From positions 310,001-374,000 of the forward strand of contig CAZFPB010000001.1 in assembly GCA_964520985.1 (NCBI GenBank): a stretch of DNA of 64,000 bases. The letters are read 5' to 3'. Positions 8,227 to 17,765 of the stretch are shown here, piece by piece. Position numbers and translations under genes: made by a program. The first letter of the stretch is position 1, and each line of letters begins with the position of its first letter. This DNA comes from CAYSGL01 sp964520985. GTDB lineage: Bacteria > Pseudomonadota > Alphaproteobacteria > Micavibrionales > Micavibrionaceae. Below the pieces are notes generated by a model. It saw only the letters and a list, made by a program, of their open reading frames with translations. It was not told where the DNA came from and made no database searches.

Positions 8227-9435
8227 ATGTCTCACCAAGATCCTATCGTTATCGTTGCCGCCAAACGAACCGCCATCGGTTCATTCAATGGAGGGTTTGC
8301 CGCCGTTACCGCCCCGCAGTTGGGTAAAGCCGCCGTTGATGCAGCATTGGCGGATGCGGGGGTCGCGCCGGGCGATGTATCCGAAGTTATTCTGGGGCAA
8401 GTTCTCACCGCCGCATCCGGCCAGAACCCGGCCCGTCAGACGGCACTGGCCAGCGGAATGCCCCATGCTGTGCCCGCTATGACCATCAACCAGGTTTGCG
8501 GTTCAGGCTTACGCGCGGTCGCGCTGGGGATGCAGGCCATTTTGAACGGCGATGCTGATATTGTTGTTGCGGGCGGTCAAGAAAATATGAGCCTTTCGCC
8601 GCATGCAATCCATCTACGCAGCGGCACCAAAATGGGCAATGCCGAGATGCAGGATACCATGATCGTCGATGGCTTGTGGGACGTTTACAACAATTATCAC
8701 ATGGGCGTGACGGCCGAGAACATTGCCGAGAAATTCTCCATCAGCCGTGCGCAGCAAGATGAATTTGCCGCAGGCTCCCAGCAGAAAGCCGAGGCCGCAA
8801 TCAAGGCAGGCAAGTTCAAGGATGAAATCGTGCCTGTGACCATCAAAGGCAAAAAAGAAGATATCGTTATCGAGGTGGATGAATTCCCCCGCGCGGGTGT
8901 GACGGCGGAGAGCCTTGCCAAACTACGCCCGGCCTTTAAAGGCGATGGCAGTGTGACGGCGGCCAACGCCTCAGGCTTGAATGACGGGGCGGCGGCCCTT
9001 GTGCTGATGCGCGCTTCGGAAGCAAAGAAACGCGGCCTGAAACCCTTCGCCAAAATCGCCAGCTGGGCAACGGCAGGGGTCGATCCGGCCATCATGGGTA
9101 CCGGGCCTATTCCAGCCAGCCGCAAGGCACTGGAGAAGGCAGGCTGGACAGTCGCCGATCTCGACCTCGTGGAATCCAATGAAGCGTTTGCGGCGCAGGC
9201 TTGCTGCGTGGTGAAAGAACTGAAACTCGATGAGAGCAAAGTAAACGTGAATGGCGGCGCGATCGCGCTGGGCCATCCGATTGGTGCCTCGGGTGCGCGG
9301 GTACTGGTCACCTTGCTGCATGAAATGGCGCGCCGCGATGCCAAAAAAGGTCTGGCCACGCTGTGTATCGGCGGCGGCATGGGCGTAGCGCTCACGGTTG
9401 AGCGCAATGACACAATGGAATGGAAAACATTATGA
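8227..9435 (+). CDS. phaA: Acetyl-CoA C-acetyltransferase (beta-ketothiolase)
   Basis: Condenses two acetyl-CoA to acetoacetyl-CoA, the first step of PHB synthesis. At 402 residues it is slightly longer than the typical 390-394. Thiolase signatures are complete: the acyl-accepting Cys in NQVCGSGLRA near residue 90, the NGGAIALGHPIGASGAR motif with its catalytic His, and the C-terminal CIGGGMGVA with the proton-shuttling Cys. A good ribosome-binding site (AAAGGAG, 8214-8220) precedes ATG 8227. It overlaps phaB by four bases, so the two should be translationally coupled. Confidence 0.95.
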   Translation: MSHQDPIVIVAAKRTAIGSFNGGFAAVTAPQLGKAAVDAALADAGVAPGDVSEVILGQVLTAASGQNPARQTALASGMPHAVPAMTINQVCGSGLRAVALGMQAILNGDADIVVAGGQENMSLSPHAIHLRSGTKMGNAEMQDTMIVDGLWDVYNNYHMGVTAENIAEKFSISRAQQDEFAAGSQQKAEAAIKAGKFKDEIVPVTIKGKKEDIVIEVDEFPRAGVTAESLAKLRPAFKGDGSVTAANASGLNDGAAALVLMRASEAKKRGLKPFAKIASWATAGVDPAIMGTGPIPASRKALEKAGWTVADLDLVESNEAFAAQACCVVKELKLDESKVNVNGGAIALGHPIGASGARVLVTLLHEMARRDAKKGLATLCIGGGMGVALTVERNDTMEWKTL

Positions 9436-10160
9436 GTGCACAAAAACTAGCCATCGTTACCGGCGGCACCCGCGGGATCGGTCTTGAAATCACCAAGGGC
9501 CTGATCGCCGAAGGCTACGCCGTTGCCGCGATCTATCATGGCAATGACGAAGCCGCGAAACAGTGCGAAGCCGATACGGGTGCCAATGCCTACAAAATCG
9601 ATGTCTCCGATTTCGATGCCTGCCAAGAAGGCATTGCGCATATTGTGCAGGAAATGGGCCCTGTCGCCGTGTTGGTCAACAATGCCGGTATTACCAAAGA
9701 TGCTATGCTGCACAAGATGGATGCCAAAAGCTGGCACTCGGTAATGGAAACCAATTTAAGCTCGTGCTTCAACATGACGCGCGCTGTGATCAACGGTATG
9801 CGCGATGCCGGTTTTGGTCGTATCATTAATATCTCATCGATCAACGGCCAGAAGGGGCAGTTCGGCCAGACCAATTATTCTGCCGCAAAGGCAGGAATGA
9901 TCGGTTTCACGAAAGCCTTGGCGCTGGAAAGCGCCGCCAAGGGCATTACCGTGAATGCCATCTGCCCGGGTTATATCGCTACCGATATGACCGCCACGAT
10001 GAAACAGGATGTACTGGATTCCATTATCCGCCAGATCCCGGTCGCCCGTATGGGTAAGCCCGAGGAAATCGCCGATCTGGTGGCGTTTCTGGCTTCCGAC
10101 AAAGCCGCCTTTATTACAGGGGCAACCCTGACCGCCAATGGCGGCCAGTACATGGTTTAA
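9432..10160 (+). CDS. phaB: Acetoacetyl-CoA reductase (NADPH)
   Basis: Reduces acetoacetyl-CoA to (R)-3-hydroxybutyryl-CoA for PhaC. Short-chain dehydrogenase of 242 residues with the cofactor motif TGGTRGIG at the N-terminus, NNAG near residue 84, catalytic Ser in NISSINGQKG and the YSAAKAG catalytic Tyr-Lys pair. The QFGQTNYSAAKAG stretch is typical of PhaB rather than FabG. ATG 9432 overlaps the phaA stop as ATGA; an earlier in-frame ATG at 9420 would add four residues and is less likely. A terminator follows directly. Confidence 0.94.
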   Translation: MSAQKLAIVTGGTRGIGLEITKGLIAEGYAVAAIYHGNDEAAKQCEADTGANAYKIDVSDFDACQEGIAHIVQEMGPVAVLVNNAGITKDAMLHKMDAKSWHSVMETNLSSCFNMTRAVINGMRDAGFGRIINISSINGQKGQFGQTNYSAAKAGMIGFTKALALESAAKGITVNAICPGYIATDMTATMKQDVLDSIIRQIPVARMGKPEEIADLVAFLASDKAAFITGATLTANGGQYMV

Positions 10161-10186
10161 TCCATTCCATAGATTGAGTTTTTTTG

Positions 10187-10218
10187 ATTGGGGGCTATAT
10201 TGGCCCCCAATTGCTTTT
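10187..10218 (+). terminator. Terminator after phaAB
   Basis: ATTGGGGGC (10187-10195), 7-base loop, GCCCCCAAT (10203-10211), followed by TGCTTTTT. It separates phaAB from the AsmA gene. Confidence 0.8.
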
Positions 10219-10245
10219 TATATTCGCTTCATAGGAGATTTCCCG

Positions 10246-13200
10246 GTGCGCATTTTAGTCATTACCCTGATAGGCCTTGTTGTTCTGATCGCTGCCGCGT
10301 TGATTGGCCCGTCTTTTGTCGACTGGAATTCTTATAAAGATCAAATTACCGAGCAGGTGAAAGCGGCCAGCGGGTATGATGTGCGTATCGATGGCGATCT
10401 CTCTCTGGCTATCTTGCCCAGCCCGCGCGTGACATTCCAAAAGGCGTTTATCTCAGCCCCGAACCCGGTCAAAGAACAAACGTTGGTTGCGGTGGAAGAG
10501 GCGACGGTGAGTGTGGCGCTGTTCCCGCTGCTGCAAAAGCAGGTGGTGGTAGAAAGCATTAAGCTGGTGAAGCCGGATATCCGTCTGGAAGTCAATCAGC
10601 AGGGCGGTCAGTCCTGGATGGTAACCAAAGCTTCCGAAACGGTTGAGGCCGTGAGCGAGGTGGCCGAAGCCGCTGCCGAGACGGCGCAGGGTAGTGACGC
10701 CCTGAAATCCATCTCGCTGGACTCAGTGATGATCGAAGACGGCCGCCTGCAGTTTGTCGACTATCAGAAAGGTTCAACCCAGCTGGTGGAAAACCTCAAT
10801 GTCGATCTGAACGCGGGGAGCGTATATGGCCCGTATAATGCCAAGGGCGATGTCGTCTATGGCGGCAACAAGATTGCCTATGAAGTGAAATCCTCCGCCA
10901 TAGAAGCGGGCAAGAACGATCTGGAGGTGAATGCCAAGATCGGCCTCCCGGACAAGAAAGCGCAAGTGACCTTTGATGGCGTCGTCGGGCGCGTCGCCCC
11001 TTTCAATACGCAAGGAGAGGTGCGGGTAGCGCTCGATAAGCTGGAAGCGCTGGCCGGTGTGCCGGATACGCTGAAAGGCAAGACAACCTTACAGGGGATG
11101 CTGACCGCTAATGAAGAGCGCGCCAGTATGCGCGACGCCGATTTCCAGATTGGCAAATTGCAAGGCAAAGGGGCACTGGATGTCGCCGGCATCAAAGCCC
11201 GTAATCCACTGGAGGTCACGGGCCGGTTCGATCTGGCAAGCGGTGTCAATGTGGATGACTTATTGAAGGGTTCCAAGAAGTCAGATGATGCGGCTCAGAA
11301 GGATGCCAAAGCGGACCAAAAGCCGACTTCCGATACGGTTGTTCCTGAGACCCTCAATATGCCATTTCCGCTCACATTGGATGTCACGCTGAGTGCGCCT
11401 GAGCTGACCATGAACGGACAGAGCCTTAAGGGTGTAACTGTGTCACTGGCGAAACAGGGAGGTGTGATCGCCGCGGCTCTTGGTGCAAAAGATATCCCGG
11501 GGTCGGGCCAGATCGAAGCAAAAGGCCAATTACGCTACGCTGCGTCCTCAGGCAATACGGCGGGCGGTGTTACGTATTCTGATCCTGATCTGAGCTTCAG
11601 CGCCAAAGGAAATGCCGCGCAATTACCCACGTTGCTGCGTGCTGCGCTACCTGACCAGAAAAACAATGCCGCACTGGAAGCCTTTAAAACCGCGCAGTTC
11701 GATGTGACTGGCGGGCTAGTGGGCCAGACCATTACGGTGAAGGACAGTCGCCTCACTTTAGATGATACAGTGCTGGCACTGGGCGGGTCATATAAACCGG
11801 CCGGCGCTTCGGGCAAAGCCGATGTCGGGATCGACCTTGCTGCTACTTACCTGAACCTCGATGATCTTAAGGCTCGGTTCGCGGGTAAAACACAGCAGGC
11901 GGTTCAGCCGGACCCCAAAGCGGCCAAGGATGTAAAAACCGCGCTGGACCCGGTGCGTAACTTCTCGCTCCCCGTGAACCTCACGTTTGACGTCAGTCTC
12001 CAAAAAGCCCGCTTCAATGGTATGGATGCATCGGGGATCAGACTGAAAGGCAAAAGCGTCGGTGAAACGCTGGTTCTGGAGACGGCTTCGGCTCAAAGCA
12101 TTATGGGTGCAACCGTGTCAGCCAAAGGGCAGGTCGGCAATTTGAAAGACTTGTCCGGCATTGATATGGGAGTTTACGGCAAGACGGCCGATATCAAGGC
12201 GCTGATGACCTCCTTGAAAATGGATACGTCCAAACTTCCGGCGCAGTTGAGCGCGGCAGAAGCAACGGTTGATGCCAAGGGCACAGCGGATGCTTTGAAC
12301 TTCAACGCCAATGTCAAAGCGCTTTCCGGTCAGCTCGATGCTTCCGGGAAAGCAACCGATCTTCTAGGCAAGCCGGTCTTCGGTAACCTGACCCTGCGCG
12401 CCAAGCACCCGAATTTCGTCTCGGCCATGCAAATCATGAATCCAGAATTCAGCGGTGGTCCGGGGATGGCGCAACCGCTCGACCTCTATGCCAAACTGGT
12501 CAACGAAGGCAAGGTTTATACCCTGCAAGATTTTAAGGCTTCTCTGGGTAGCACGACGGCTGGCGGCGACCTGCGGATCGACACCAGTGGTACCAAGCCC
12601 TCAGTAAACGGTACGCTGGTACTGGGCGATGTGCCGCTGGATAATCTGCTGGCAGCGAAGAAGTCTTCGGGCGGTGCGGGGGGCGGTTCTGCCAAGGCCG
12701 CGTCTGCGGGCGGCGAACGTTGGTCGCGCACGGCTTTTGATATGGGCTGGATGCATTCAGCGAATATGGATCTGAGCGTCTCGGCCAGATCCATCACCTA
12801 TGGCGGCTGGAACCTGCAAAATCCCAAAACCAAAGTGACCTTGAATAATGGATCATTGAAGGTGCAGGATCTGACGGCCGGCCTGTTCGGCGGCGCGGCG
12901 AAACTGAATGCGACGGCGTCCAGCAGTGCTGACCAGAAACAGCCTGTTACGCTTTCGGTCGACAGCACTATGGATAATGTGAATATCCAGCAACTGGCAG
13001 GAGCTTTGTCCTCATCCAACCGCATCAAGGCATCGGGCACGGGGTCACTTTCCATGAACGTGGCTGGTAGCGGTGTTAGCCCTAACGCCATGGTCAGCTC
13101 GCTGAAAGGCAAGGCTAACCTCGATGCCACCAATGTGGTGTTCCAGGGCTTCGATCTGGCCCAGCTAGCGGCGGCGCTACTCGATAGCGGTAAGCCGCTC

Positions 13201-13737
13201 GATCGTCTGCAAAGCGCAGTCGGCGGAGCGACCCAGTCGGGGCAGACCAAGTTCGATACGATCGATGGCGACTACAACATTTCGGAAGGCGTGGTCTCGA
13301 TCGCCAAGATGGCGATGATGGGACAGGCGGCGAGCATTAACTCGACCGGGAATGTTAGCCTGCCACGCTGGTATATCGACACCGTCCACATGATCACGCT
13401 GGCGAATGCCAAAGAGGTCGAGCCTTTCCGTGTCGAGATCAAAGGGCCCTTGGACAACCCGGCGAACACCTTCGGCCGCGGCTTGTTCGACGAAATGCTG
13501 CGCCGGAGAGCCATGGATAAGATCCAGGAAAAACTCCCGGATCTGCTAGGCGATAAAACGACCAACAAGCTGCAGCAATTGGGCATTTTGCCTACGAAGC
13601 CGGCCCCCGCACCAGCGCCAGCAACGCCGGATGCTGCGCCTGTAGAAGGGCAGCAACCAGCTGTTCAACCGCAGCAAAAGTCGCAAAAACCGGGAGATGT
13701 GCTGAAAGATGCGATCGGCGGATTCTTAAGCAGATAA
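10246..13737 (+). CDS. AsmA family envelope protein, large
   Basis: A 1163-residue protein anchored by one N-terminal helix (ILVITLIGLVVLIAAALIG), followed by the AsmA signature: DWNSYKDQITEQVKAASGYDVRIDGDLSL and a PSPRVTF segment. The long middle is beta-rich with repeated G-x-L and alternating hydrophobic strands, and the C-terminal region resembles AsmA_2. Such proteins span or face the periplasm and are thought to carry phospholipids to the outer membrane. GTG 10246 is chosen because AGGAG (10233-10237) sits 8 bases upstream and the anchor then starts at residue 2; upstream in-frame codons would lie inside phaB. A Pro/Ala-rich tail follows about residue 1120. Confidence 0.86.
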   Translation: MRILVITLIGLVVLIAAALIGPSFVDWNSYKDQITEQVKAASGYDVRIDGDLSLAILPSPRVTFQKAFISAPNPVKEQTLVAVEEATVSVALFPLLQKQVVVESIKLVKPDIRLEVNQQGGQSWMVTKASETVEAVSEVAEAAAETAQGSDALKSISLDSVMIEDGRLQFVDYQKGSTQLVENLNVDLNAGSVYGPYNAKGDVVYGGNKIAYEVKSSAIEAGKNDLEVNAKIGLPDKKAQVTFDGVVGRVAPFNTQGEVRVALDKLEALAGVPDTLKGKTTLQGMLTANEERASMRDADFQIGKLQGKGALDVAGIKARNPLEVTGRFDLASGVNVDDLLKGSKKSDDAAQKDAKADQKPTSDTVVPETLNMPFPLTLDVTLSAPELTMNGQSLKGVTVSLAKQGGVIAAALGAKDIPGSGQIEAKGQLRYAASSGNTAGGVTYSDPDLSFSAKGNAAQLPTLLRAALPDQKNNAALEAFKTAQFDVTGGLVGQTITVKDSRLTLDDTVLALGGSYKPAGASGKADVGIDLAATYLNLDDLKARFAGKTQQAVQPDPKAAKDVKTALDPVRNFSLPVNLTFDVSLQKARFNGMDASGIRLKGKSVGETLVLETASAQSIMGATVSAKGQVGNLKDLSGIDMGVYGKTADIKALMTSLKMDTSKLPAQLSAAEATVDAKGTADALNFNANVKALSGQLDASGKATDLLGKPVFGNLTLRAKHPNFVSAMQIMNPEFSGGPGMAQPLDLYAKLVNEGKVYTLQDFKASLGSTTAGGDLRIDTSGTKPSVNGTLVLGDVPLDNLLAAKKSSGGAGGGSAKAASAGGERWSRTAFDMGWMHSANMDLSVSARSITYGGWNLQNPKTKVTLNNGSLKVQDLTAGLFGGAAKLNATASSSADQKQPVTLSVDSTMDNVNIQQLAGALSSSNRIKASGTGSLSMNVAGSGVSPNAMVSSLKGKANLDATNVVFQGFDLAQLAAALLDSGKPLDRLQSAVGGATQSGQTKFDTIDGDYNISEGVVSIAKMAMMGQAASINSTGNVSLPRWYIDTVHMITLANAKEVEPFRVEIKGPLDNPANTFGRGLFDEMLRRRAMDKIQEKLPDLLGDKTTNKLQQLGILPTKPAPAPAPATPDAAPVEGQQPAVQPQQKSQKPGDVLKDAIGGFLSR

Positions 13738-13947
13738 GGTTTGCAGAACATAGAGACGTAGGGCGGAGGAGAGATTATTCCCCCCGCGCTGCGCGTCTAT
13801 TTCGGCTATCAGACCGTTGAGGGTCTGACCATTTTTGATGGCGGTTGATTTTAATATATTCCAGAAAGGCTGCTCCAGCGTGATGCTTGTCGCGTGACCC
13901 GAAATGGTCACGCTCCGTTTCGTTGCTTTCTGGTGCAGATACTCCAT
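13726..13947 (-). CDS. Small ribbon-helix-helix domain protein
   Basis: 73 residues: a short beta segment (TKRSVTISGHATSITLE) followed by two helices (EQPFWNILKSTAIKNGQTLNGLIAEID), matching the ribbon-helix-helix family often encoded next to fumC in alphaproteobacteria. It starts at the fumC stop codon (TAATG), so it is the second gene of a fumC operon, and its 3' end overlaps the AsmA gene by 12 bases convergently. Likely DNA-binding; target unknown. Confidence 0.75.
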   Translation of the reverse strand: MEYLHQKATKRSVTISGHATSITLEQPFWNILKSTAIKNGQTLNGLIAEIDAQRGGNNLSSALRLYVLQTLSA

Positions 13948-15362
13948 TAGTCGCGCGGACTAATCATGTCTTCAGGGCGTACCCATTCATCGAACTGTTC
14001 CGACGTGAGCAGGCCGAGCGCGATGCCTGCCTCTTTCAGGGAGGTGCCATCCGCATGCGCCTTCTTGGCGATCTTGGCGGCGTTGTCATAACCGATGTGT
14101 GGGTTCAGCGAGGTCACCAGCATCAATGAGCTTTCCATCAGGAACTTGATGCGTTTCTCGTCAGCTTCGATGCCTACGACGCAGCGGTCCGTGAAGCTGC
14201 GGGCGGCATCGGCCAGCAGACGGATCGACTGGAGCACATTATAGATGATGACCGGTTTGAAGACGTTCAGCTCAAAATGACCGTTTGATCCGGCAACCGT
14301 AATGGCGACGTGATTGCCGATGACCTGCGCGCAGACCATGGTCATCGCTTCACACTGGGTCGGGTTCACTTTACCCGGCATGATGGAGGATCCTGGCTCG
14401 TTGGCAGGGAGCATGATCTCACCGATCCCGGAGCGTGGACCCGATGCAAGCAGGCGCAAATCGTTCGAAATCTTCATTAACGATACGGCCAGTACATTGA
14501 GCTGGCCGGACAGTTCGACCAGTGCATCATGCGCGGCAAGTGCTTCAAACTTGTTAGGAGCGGTCACGAATTTGAGCCCGGTGATCTTGGCAACCTGGTC
14601 GGCGAAGGCCTCCGCAAAGCCGACTTTGCAGTTAATCCCGGTGCCTACCGCCGTTCCGCCTTGAGCCAGCATCAACACATGCGGCAGGGCGGATTTGACG
14701 CGGGCAATGCCCAGTTCAATTTGCGCAGCATAACCGCTGAATTCCTGGCCCAGCGTCAAAGGCGTGGCATCTTGCAGGTGTGTGCGGCCATTCTTGACCA
14801 GATGGGCGAATTGTTGCGCTTTTTGGTCCAGTGCCTTGTGTAGTTTGACCAGATTAGGCAGGAGCAGGGAGGAGGTTTCCACGGCTGCCGCGATGTGCAT
14901 GCAGGTTGGGAAACTATCGTTTGAACTCTGACCCATGTTGACATGGTCGTTCGGGTGCACCGGCGACTTGCCACCGCGTGTTCCGGCGAGGGCCTCATTG
15001 GCGCGACCCGCAATTACCTCGTTCGCGTTCATGTTGCTCTGGGTGCCTGACCCGGTCTGCCAGACCGAGAGCGGAAACTGATCCGCCAGCGTGCCATCGA
15101 TCACTTCATCGGCTGCGGCGACAATCGCCTGACCCAGTTTTTGATCCAGTGCACCAAGTTGCATGTTGGTCAGAGCGGCTGCTTTTTTCTGAATGCCAAA
15201 AGCGCGGACCAGCGGCGCCGGCATCTTTTCTTCGCCGATATCGAAGTTCTGCATCGAGCGCTGGGTCTGAGCGCCCCAGAAGGCGTCGAACGGAACGTCG
15301 ATAGCACCGAGAGAATCCGTCTCGGAGCGGGTTTTTGCGGGGGCTTTGGCAGCTTGGGTCAT
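13947..15362 (-). CDS. fumC: Fumarate hydratase, class II
   Basis: Interconverts fumarate and L-malate in the TCA cycle, without an iron-sulfur cluster. 471 residues, standard for class II. The superfamily signature GSSIMPGKVNPTQ is present around residue 325 with its catalytic Ser, and the TGSGTQSNMN and GRTHLQDATPLTLGQEF motifs that line the active site are intact. A good AAGGAG site precedes ATG 15362. It is transcribed together with the small ribbon-helix-helix gene. Confidence 0.96.
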   Translation of the reverse strand: MTQAAKAPAKTRSETDSLGAIDVPFDAFWGAQTQRSMQNFDIGEEKMPAPLVRAFGIQKKAAALTNMQLGALDQKLGQAIVAAADEVIDGTLADQFPLSVWQTGSGTQSNMNANEVIAGRANEALAGTRGGKSPVHPNDHVNMGQSSNDSFPTCMHIAAAVETSSLLLPNLVKLHKALDQKAQQFAHLVKNGRTHLQDATPLTLGQEFSGYAAQIELGIARVKSALPHVLMLAQGGTAVGTGINCKVGFAEAFADQVAKITGLKFVTAPNKFEALAAHDALVELSGQLNVLAVSLMKISNDLRLLASGPRSGIGEIMLPANEPGSSIMPGKVNPTQCEAMTMVCAQVIGNHVAITVAGSNGHFELNVFKPVIIYNVLQSIRLLADAARSFTDRCVVGIEADEKRIKFLMESSLMLVTSLNPHIGYDNAAKIAKKAHADGTSLKEAGIALGLLTSEQFDEWVRPEDMISPRD

Positions 15363-15442
15363 TTGAATCTCCTTAAAAATCGAGGCGATTTAACCACCAA
15401 GGAGGGGCAAGGCCAAGAGGGTTTTGGCGGATAGGCGGAGAA

Positions 15443-16108
15443 TTATAGCTTCCGAGCCAGAATGTCGGTGAAACGCACGGCGCTGCCATCCATTTTTTCC
15501 ATCGCAACCCGTTCGCGCTGAGCGATAATTTCTGCCCCGCTGGTGACAACCGTTGCCATGACGTCGGAAAGGGGGTGCTGGTACGTCAGAATGGATTTGG
15601 GTTGATCCCGGCGCCACGTGGCGTCGTTCTCGCGAATGCGCAATTTATCATCAGGGGAAGCTTCTATGTTGAACGCGATCAGGCCGCCAGGACGCGTCAC
15701 ATGGATCATGCTGGCAACAATATCTGCCGCTTCTTTCAGGAAATACAAGGTTCCCTGACTGATCGAGACGTCAAACATATCGTTGCGAAAAGGGAGCGGT
15801 GATCGATCCAAATCTACGGACTTCAGGATGGCGCTTGGTATCGTCATCTGGCATTTGTCGAGCATGACAGAACTGCCATCCAGACCATAAATTTTCAAAG
15901 AAGGGGTCTGTCGCTGAAAAGGCAGACTGCTAAGGCCGGTACCAATTCCCACATCCAGAAGCTTTTGAGGGCGACTGACCGCGAGAAACCGGCTGCACAG
16001 GCTGAATAACGCGGCCGGATCTGGCAGGATTTTGGCTTCGACATACGTGTCATACTGGCCGGCAAAAGGACCTGTGTAGAAGTCGACAGAGGAACATAAC
16101 GAAACCAT
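15443..16108 (-). CDS. Class I SAM-dependent methyltransferase
   Basis: 221 residues from ATG 16108. Motif I is LLDVGIGTGLSSLPF, motif II YGLDGSSVML, then VDLDRSPLPFRNDMFDVSISQGTLYFL and the post-motif RPGGLIAFN, all typical of Methyltransf_11/25-type enzymes. The substrate is unknown. The frame stays open up to a TTG at 16144, two bases after the purK stop, but that TTG lies inside a TTGACA promoter element and there is no ribosome-binding site, so ATG 16108 is preferred. It could be purK-coupled as well as driven by its own promoter. Confidence 0.8.
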   Translation of the reverse strand: MVSLCSSVDFYTGPFAGQYDTYVEAKILPDPAALFSLCSRFLAVSRPQKLLDVGIGTGLSSLPFQRQTPSLKIYGLDGSSVMLDKCQMTIPSAILKSVDLDRSPLPFRNDMFDVSISQGTLYFLKEAADIVASMIHVTRPGGLIAFNIEASPDDKLRIRENDATWRRDQPKSILTYQHPLSDVMATVVTSGAEIIAQRERVAMEKMDGSAVRFTDILARKL

Positions 16109-16144
16109 AATATAGTTATTATGACTATATACTGGCAGTGTCAA
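16108..16144 (-). promoter_or_regulatory. Promoter with embedded palindrome; probable leaderless transcript
   Basis: On the minus strand TTGACA (16144-16139) is followed after 17 bases by TAATAA (16121-16116), and the methyltransferase ATG begins 7 bases later, where transcription itself should start. There is no Shine-Dalgarno sequence. A perfect inverted repeat, ATATAGT (16110-16116) and ACTATAT (16124-16130), straddles the -10 element, a good place for a repressor. Confidence 0.55.
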
Positions 16145-16145
16145 T

Positions 16146-17207
16146 CTATTTCAGAATGGTCACATGGCCCATTTTGCGACCCGGCTTGGCTTCTTCTTTA
16201 CCATACAGGTGAACACACGCGTTAGGCGTTTTAAGATACTCAGGAACCTTCAGGACATCATTCCCGATCAGATTGATCATCACGGCGGATGTGTGCGGTG
16301 TGGGATCGCCTACGGGCAGGCCCATGACCGTGCGGACATGTTGCTCAAATTGCGAGCAGGCGCAGGCATCCATCGTCCAGTGGCCAGAATTGTGGGTGCG
16401 CGGCGCGATTTCGTTGGCCAGAATGCGCCCGTCTTTGGTCACAAACAGCTCCAGAGCCAGCACGCCGATCAGGCCCACTTCGTCTGCCACCTTCTTCGCG
16501 GCCGCTTGCGCGGTATCCTGAAGCGCGGCAGAGATGGGGGCCGGGGCGATGGTCTTGTCGAGAATATGATTTTTATGCTCGTTCAGAACGGCTGGATAGC
16601 ACGCAGTGCTGCCAAATTGATCGCGTGCGATTATCACAGAGATTTCAAAGTCAAAATCAATGATGCCTTCGGCAATCAGCTCGACGTTGCCTAATTCTTT
16701 AAAGCTGTCAGAGCTATTATCTGTAGCCTTATGTTTTAATTGACCTTTGCCGTCATAGCCAAATCGTGTCGTTTTCAATATGAGAGAATTGCAGTCCCAT
16801 TGCGAGAGAACCGTATCGATATCGGATGGCGTTAAAACGGGTGCCCAAGGAGCTGTTTCAATGCCTAGATCATTGAGGAATTGTTTCTCCGCTAACCTGT
16901 TCTGCGCAATCGATAAAAGGCGGTCATCCGGGTAGACGGGCGCGTATCGTTTTAAGGTGCGTACCGTTTCAACAGGGATGTTCTCGAACTCATAACTTAT
17001 GACGTCACATGAATGCGCAAAGGCTTCCAGCGCAGCCGTATCGTTATAAGCGGCACATGTATGGGCAAAAGCGACATCAAATGCGGGGCTGTTTCGCTCC
17101 GGTGCGTAAATATGCACGCGAAAACCGAGTTGCGCGGCGGCAATTGCACTCATACGCCCAAGTTGTCCGCCACCTAAAATTCCGAGGGTTTTAATATTCA
17201 TGTCCAT
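16146..17207 (-). CDS. purK: N5-carboxyaminoimidazole ribonucleotide synthase
   Basis: ATP-dependent carboxylation of AIR to N5-CAIR in purine synthesis. 353 residues. The N-terminus has the ATP-grasp family PurK motif LGILGGGQLGRM; further motifs are FENIPVET, the ATP-grasp lysine region LILKTTRFGYDGKGQ, FDFEISVIIARD, and LANEIAPRTHNSGHWT with metal-binding residues. ATG 17207 is taken because the family starts just before GILGGG; a TTG seven codons upstream is open but unlikely. It follows purE with a 54-base gap. Confidence 0.94.
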   Translation of the reverse strand: MDMNIKTLGILGGGQLGRMSAIAAAQLGFRVHIYAPERNSPAFDVAFAHTCAAYNDTAALEAFAHSCDVISYEFENIPVETVRTLKRYAPVYPDDRLLSIAQNRLAEKQFLNDLGIETAPWAPVLTPSDIDTVLSQWDCNSLILKTTRFGYDGKGQLKHKATDNSSDSFKELGNVELIAEGIIDFDFEISVIIARDQFGSTACYPAVLNEHKNHILDKTIAPAPISAALQDTAQAAAKKVADEVGLIGVLALELFVTKDGRILANEIAPRTHNSGHWTMDACACSQFEQHVRTVMGLPVGDPTPHTSAVMINLIGNDVLKVPEYLKTPNACVHLYGKEEAKPGRKMGHVTILK

Positions 17208-17261
17208 GCAGGCGGTTTTTACCACCAAGCTTTGCAGACACCAAGATATTATTGAAGGAAG

Positions 17262-17753
17262 TTACGGCGCTTCGCTGACGGCGGCTGTCTGTTCGGCGCG
17301 CAGCGCGTCAAGACGTGTCATTAGCGTGTCATCATGAACCGCAAGGATAGCAGCGGCCAGTAATCCGGCATTTTTCGCACCCGCTTCGCCAATCGCTAAT
17401 GTACCGACGGGAATGCCGCCCGGCATCTGTACGATAGATAATAAGGAATCCATGCCTTTGAGCGCTTTGCTTTCGACCGGCACACCGAGCACAGGCAGCG
17501 GGGTCATCGAGGCAACCATGCCTGGTAAGTGAGCGGCGCCGCCGGCGCCTGCAATAATAACTTTAAGGCCGCGCGCCCGCGCCGTTTTGGCGTACTCGAC
17601 CATGCGGTCGGGTGTGCGGTGGGCAGAGACAATTTTCACTTCATGCGGGACGCCCAGCTTGTGGAGCATGTCATGGGCTTTTTCCATGGTAGGCCAGTCG
17701 GACTGAGAGCCCATAATAATGCCTACGAGGGGGTGCGGGTCGGCGTGGCTCAT
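17262..17753 (-). CDS. purE: N5-carboxyaminoimidazole ribonucleotide mutase
   Basis: Converts the PurK product N5-CAIR to CAIR. 163 residues. The class I PurE active-site segments are present: GIIMGSQSDWPTM, VSAHRTPDRM with the substrate-contacting His, and the IIAGAGGAAHLPGM loop. It lies between the YdcH-like gene (12 bases upstream) and purK, the usual alphaproteobacterial order. Confidence 0.96.
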   Translation of the reverse strand: MSHADPHPLVGIIMGSQSDWPTMEKAHDMLHKLGVPHEVKIVSAHRTPDRMVEYAKTARARGLKVIIAGAGGAAHLPGMVASMTPLPVLGVPVESKALKGMDSLLSIVQMPGGIPVGTLAIGEAGAKNAGLLAAAILAVHDDTLMTRLDALRAEQTAAVSEAP

Positions 17754-17765
17754 TATAAGGTGCCC

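Noticed and set aside
9420..9431. Earlier ATG for phaB
   Set aside because: ATG 9432 gives the normal PhaB N-terminus and the ATGA coupling to phaA.
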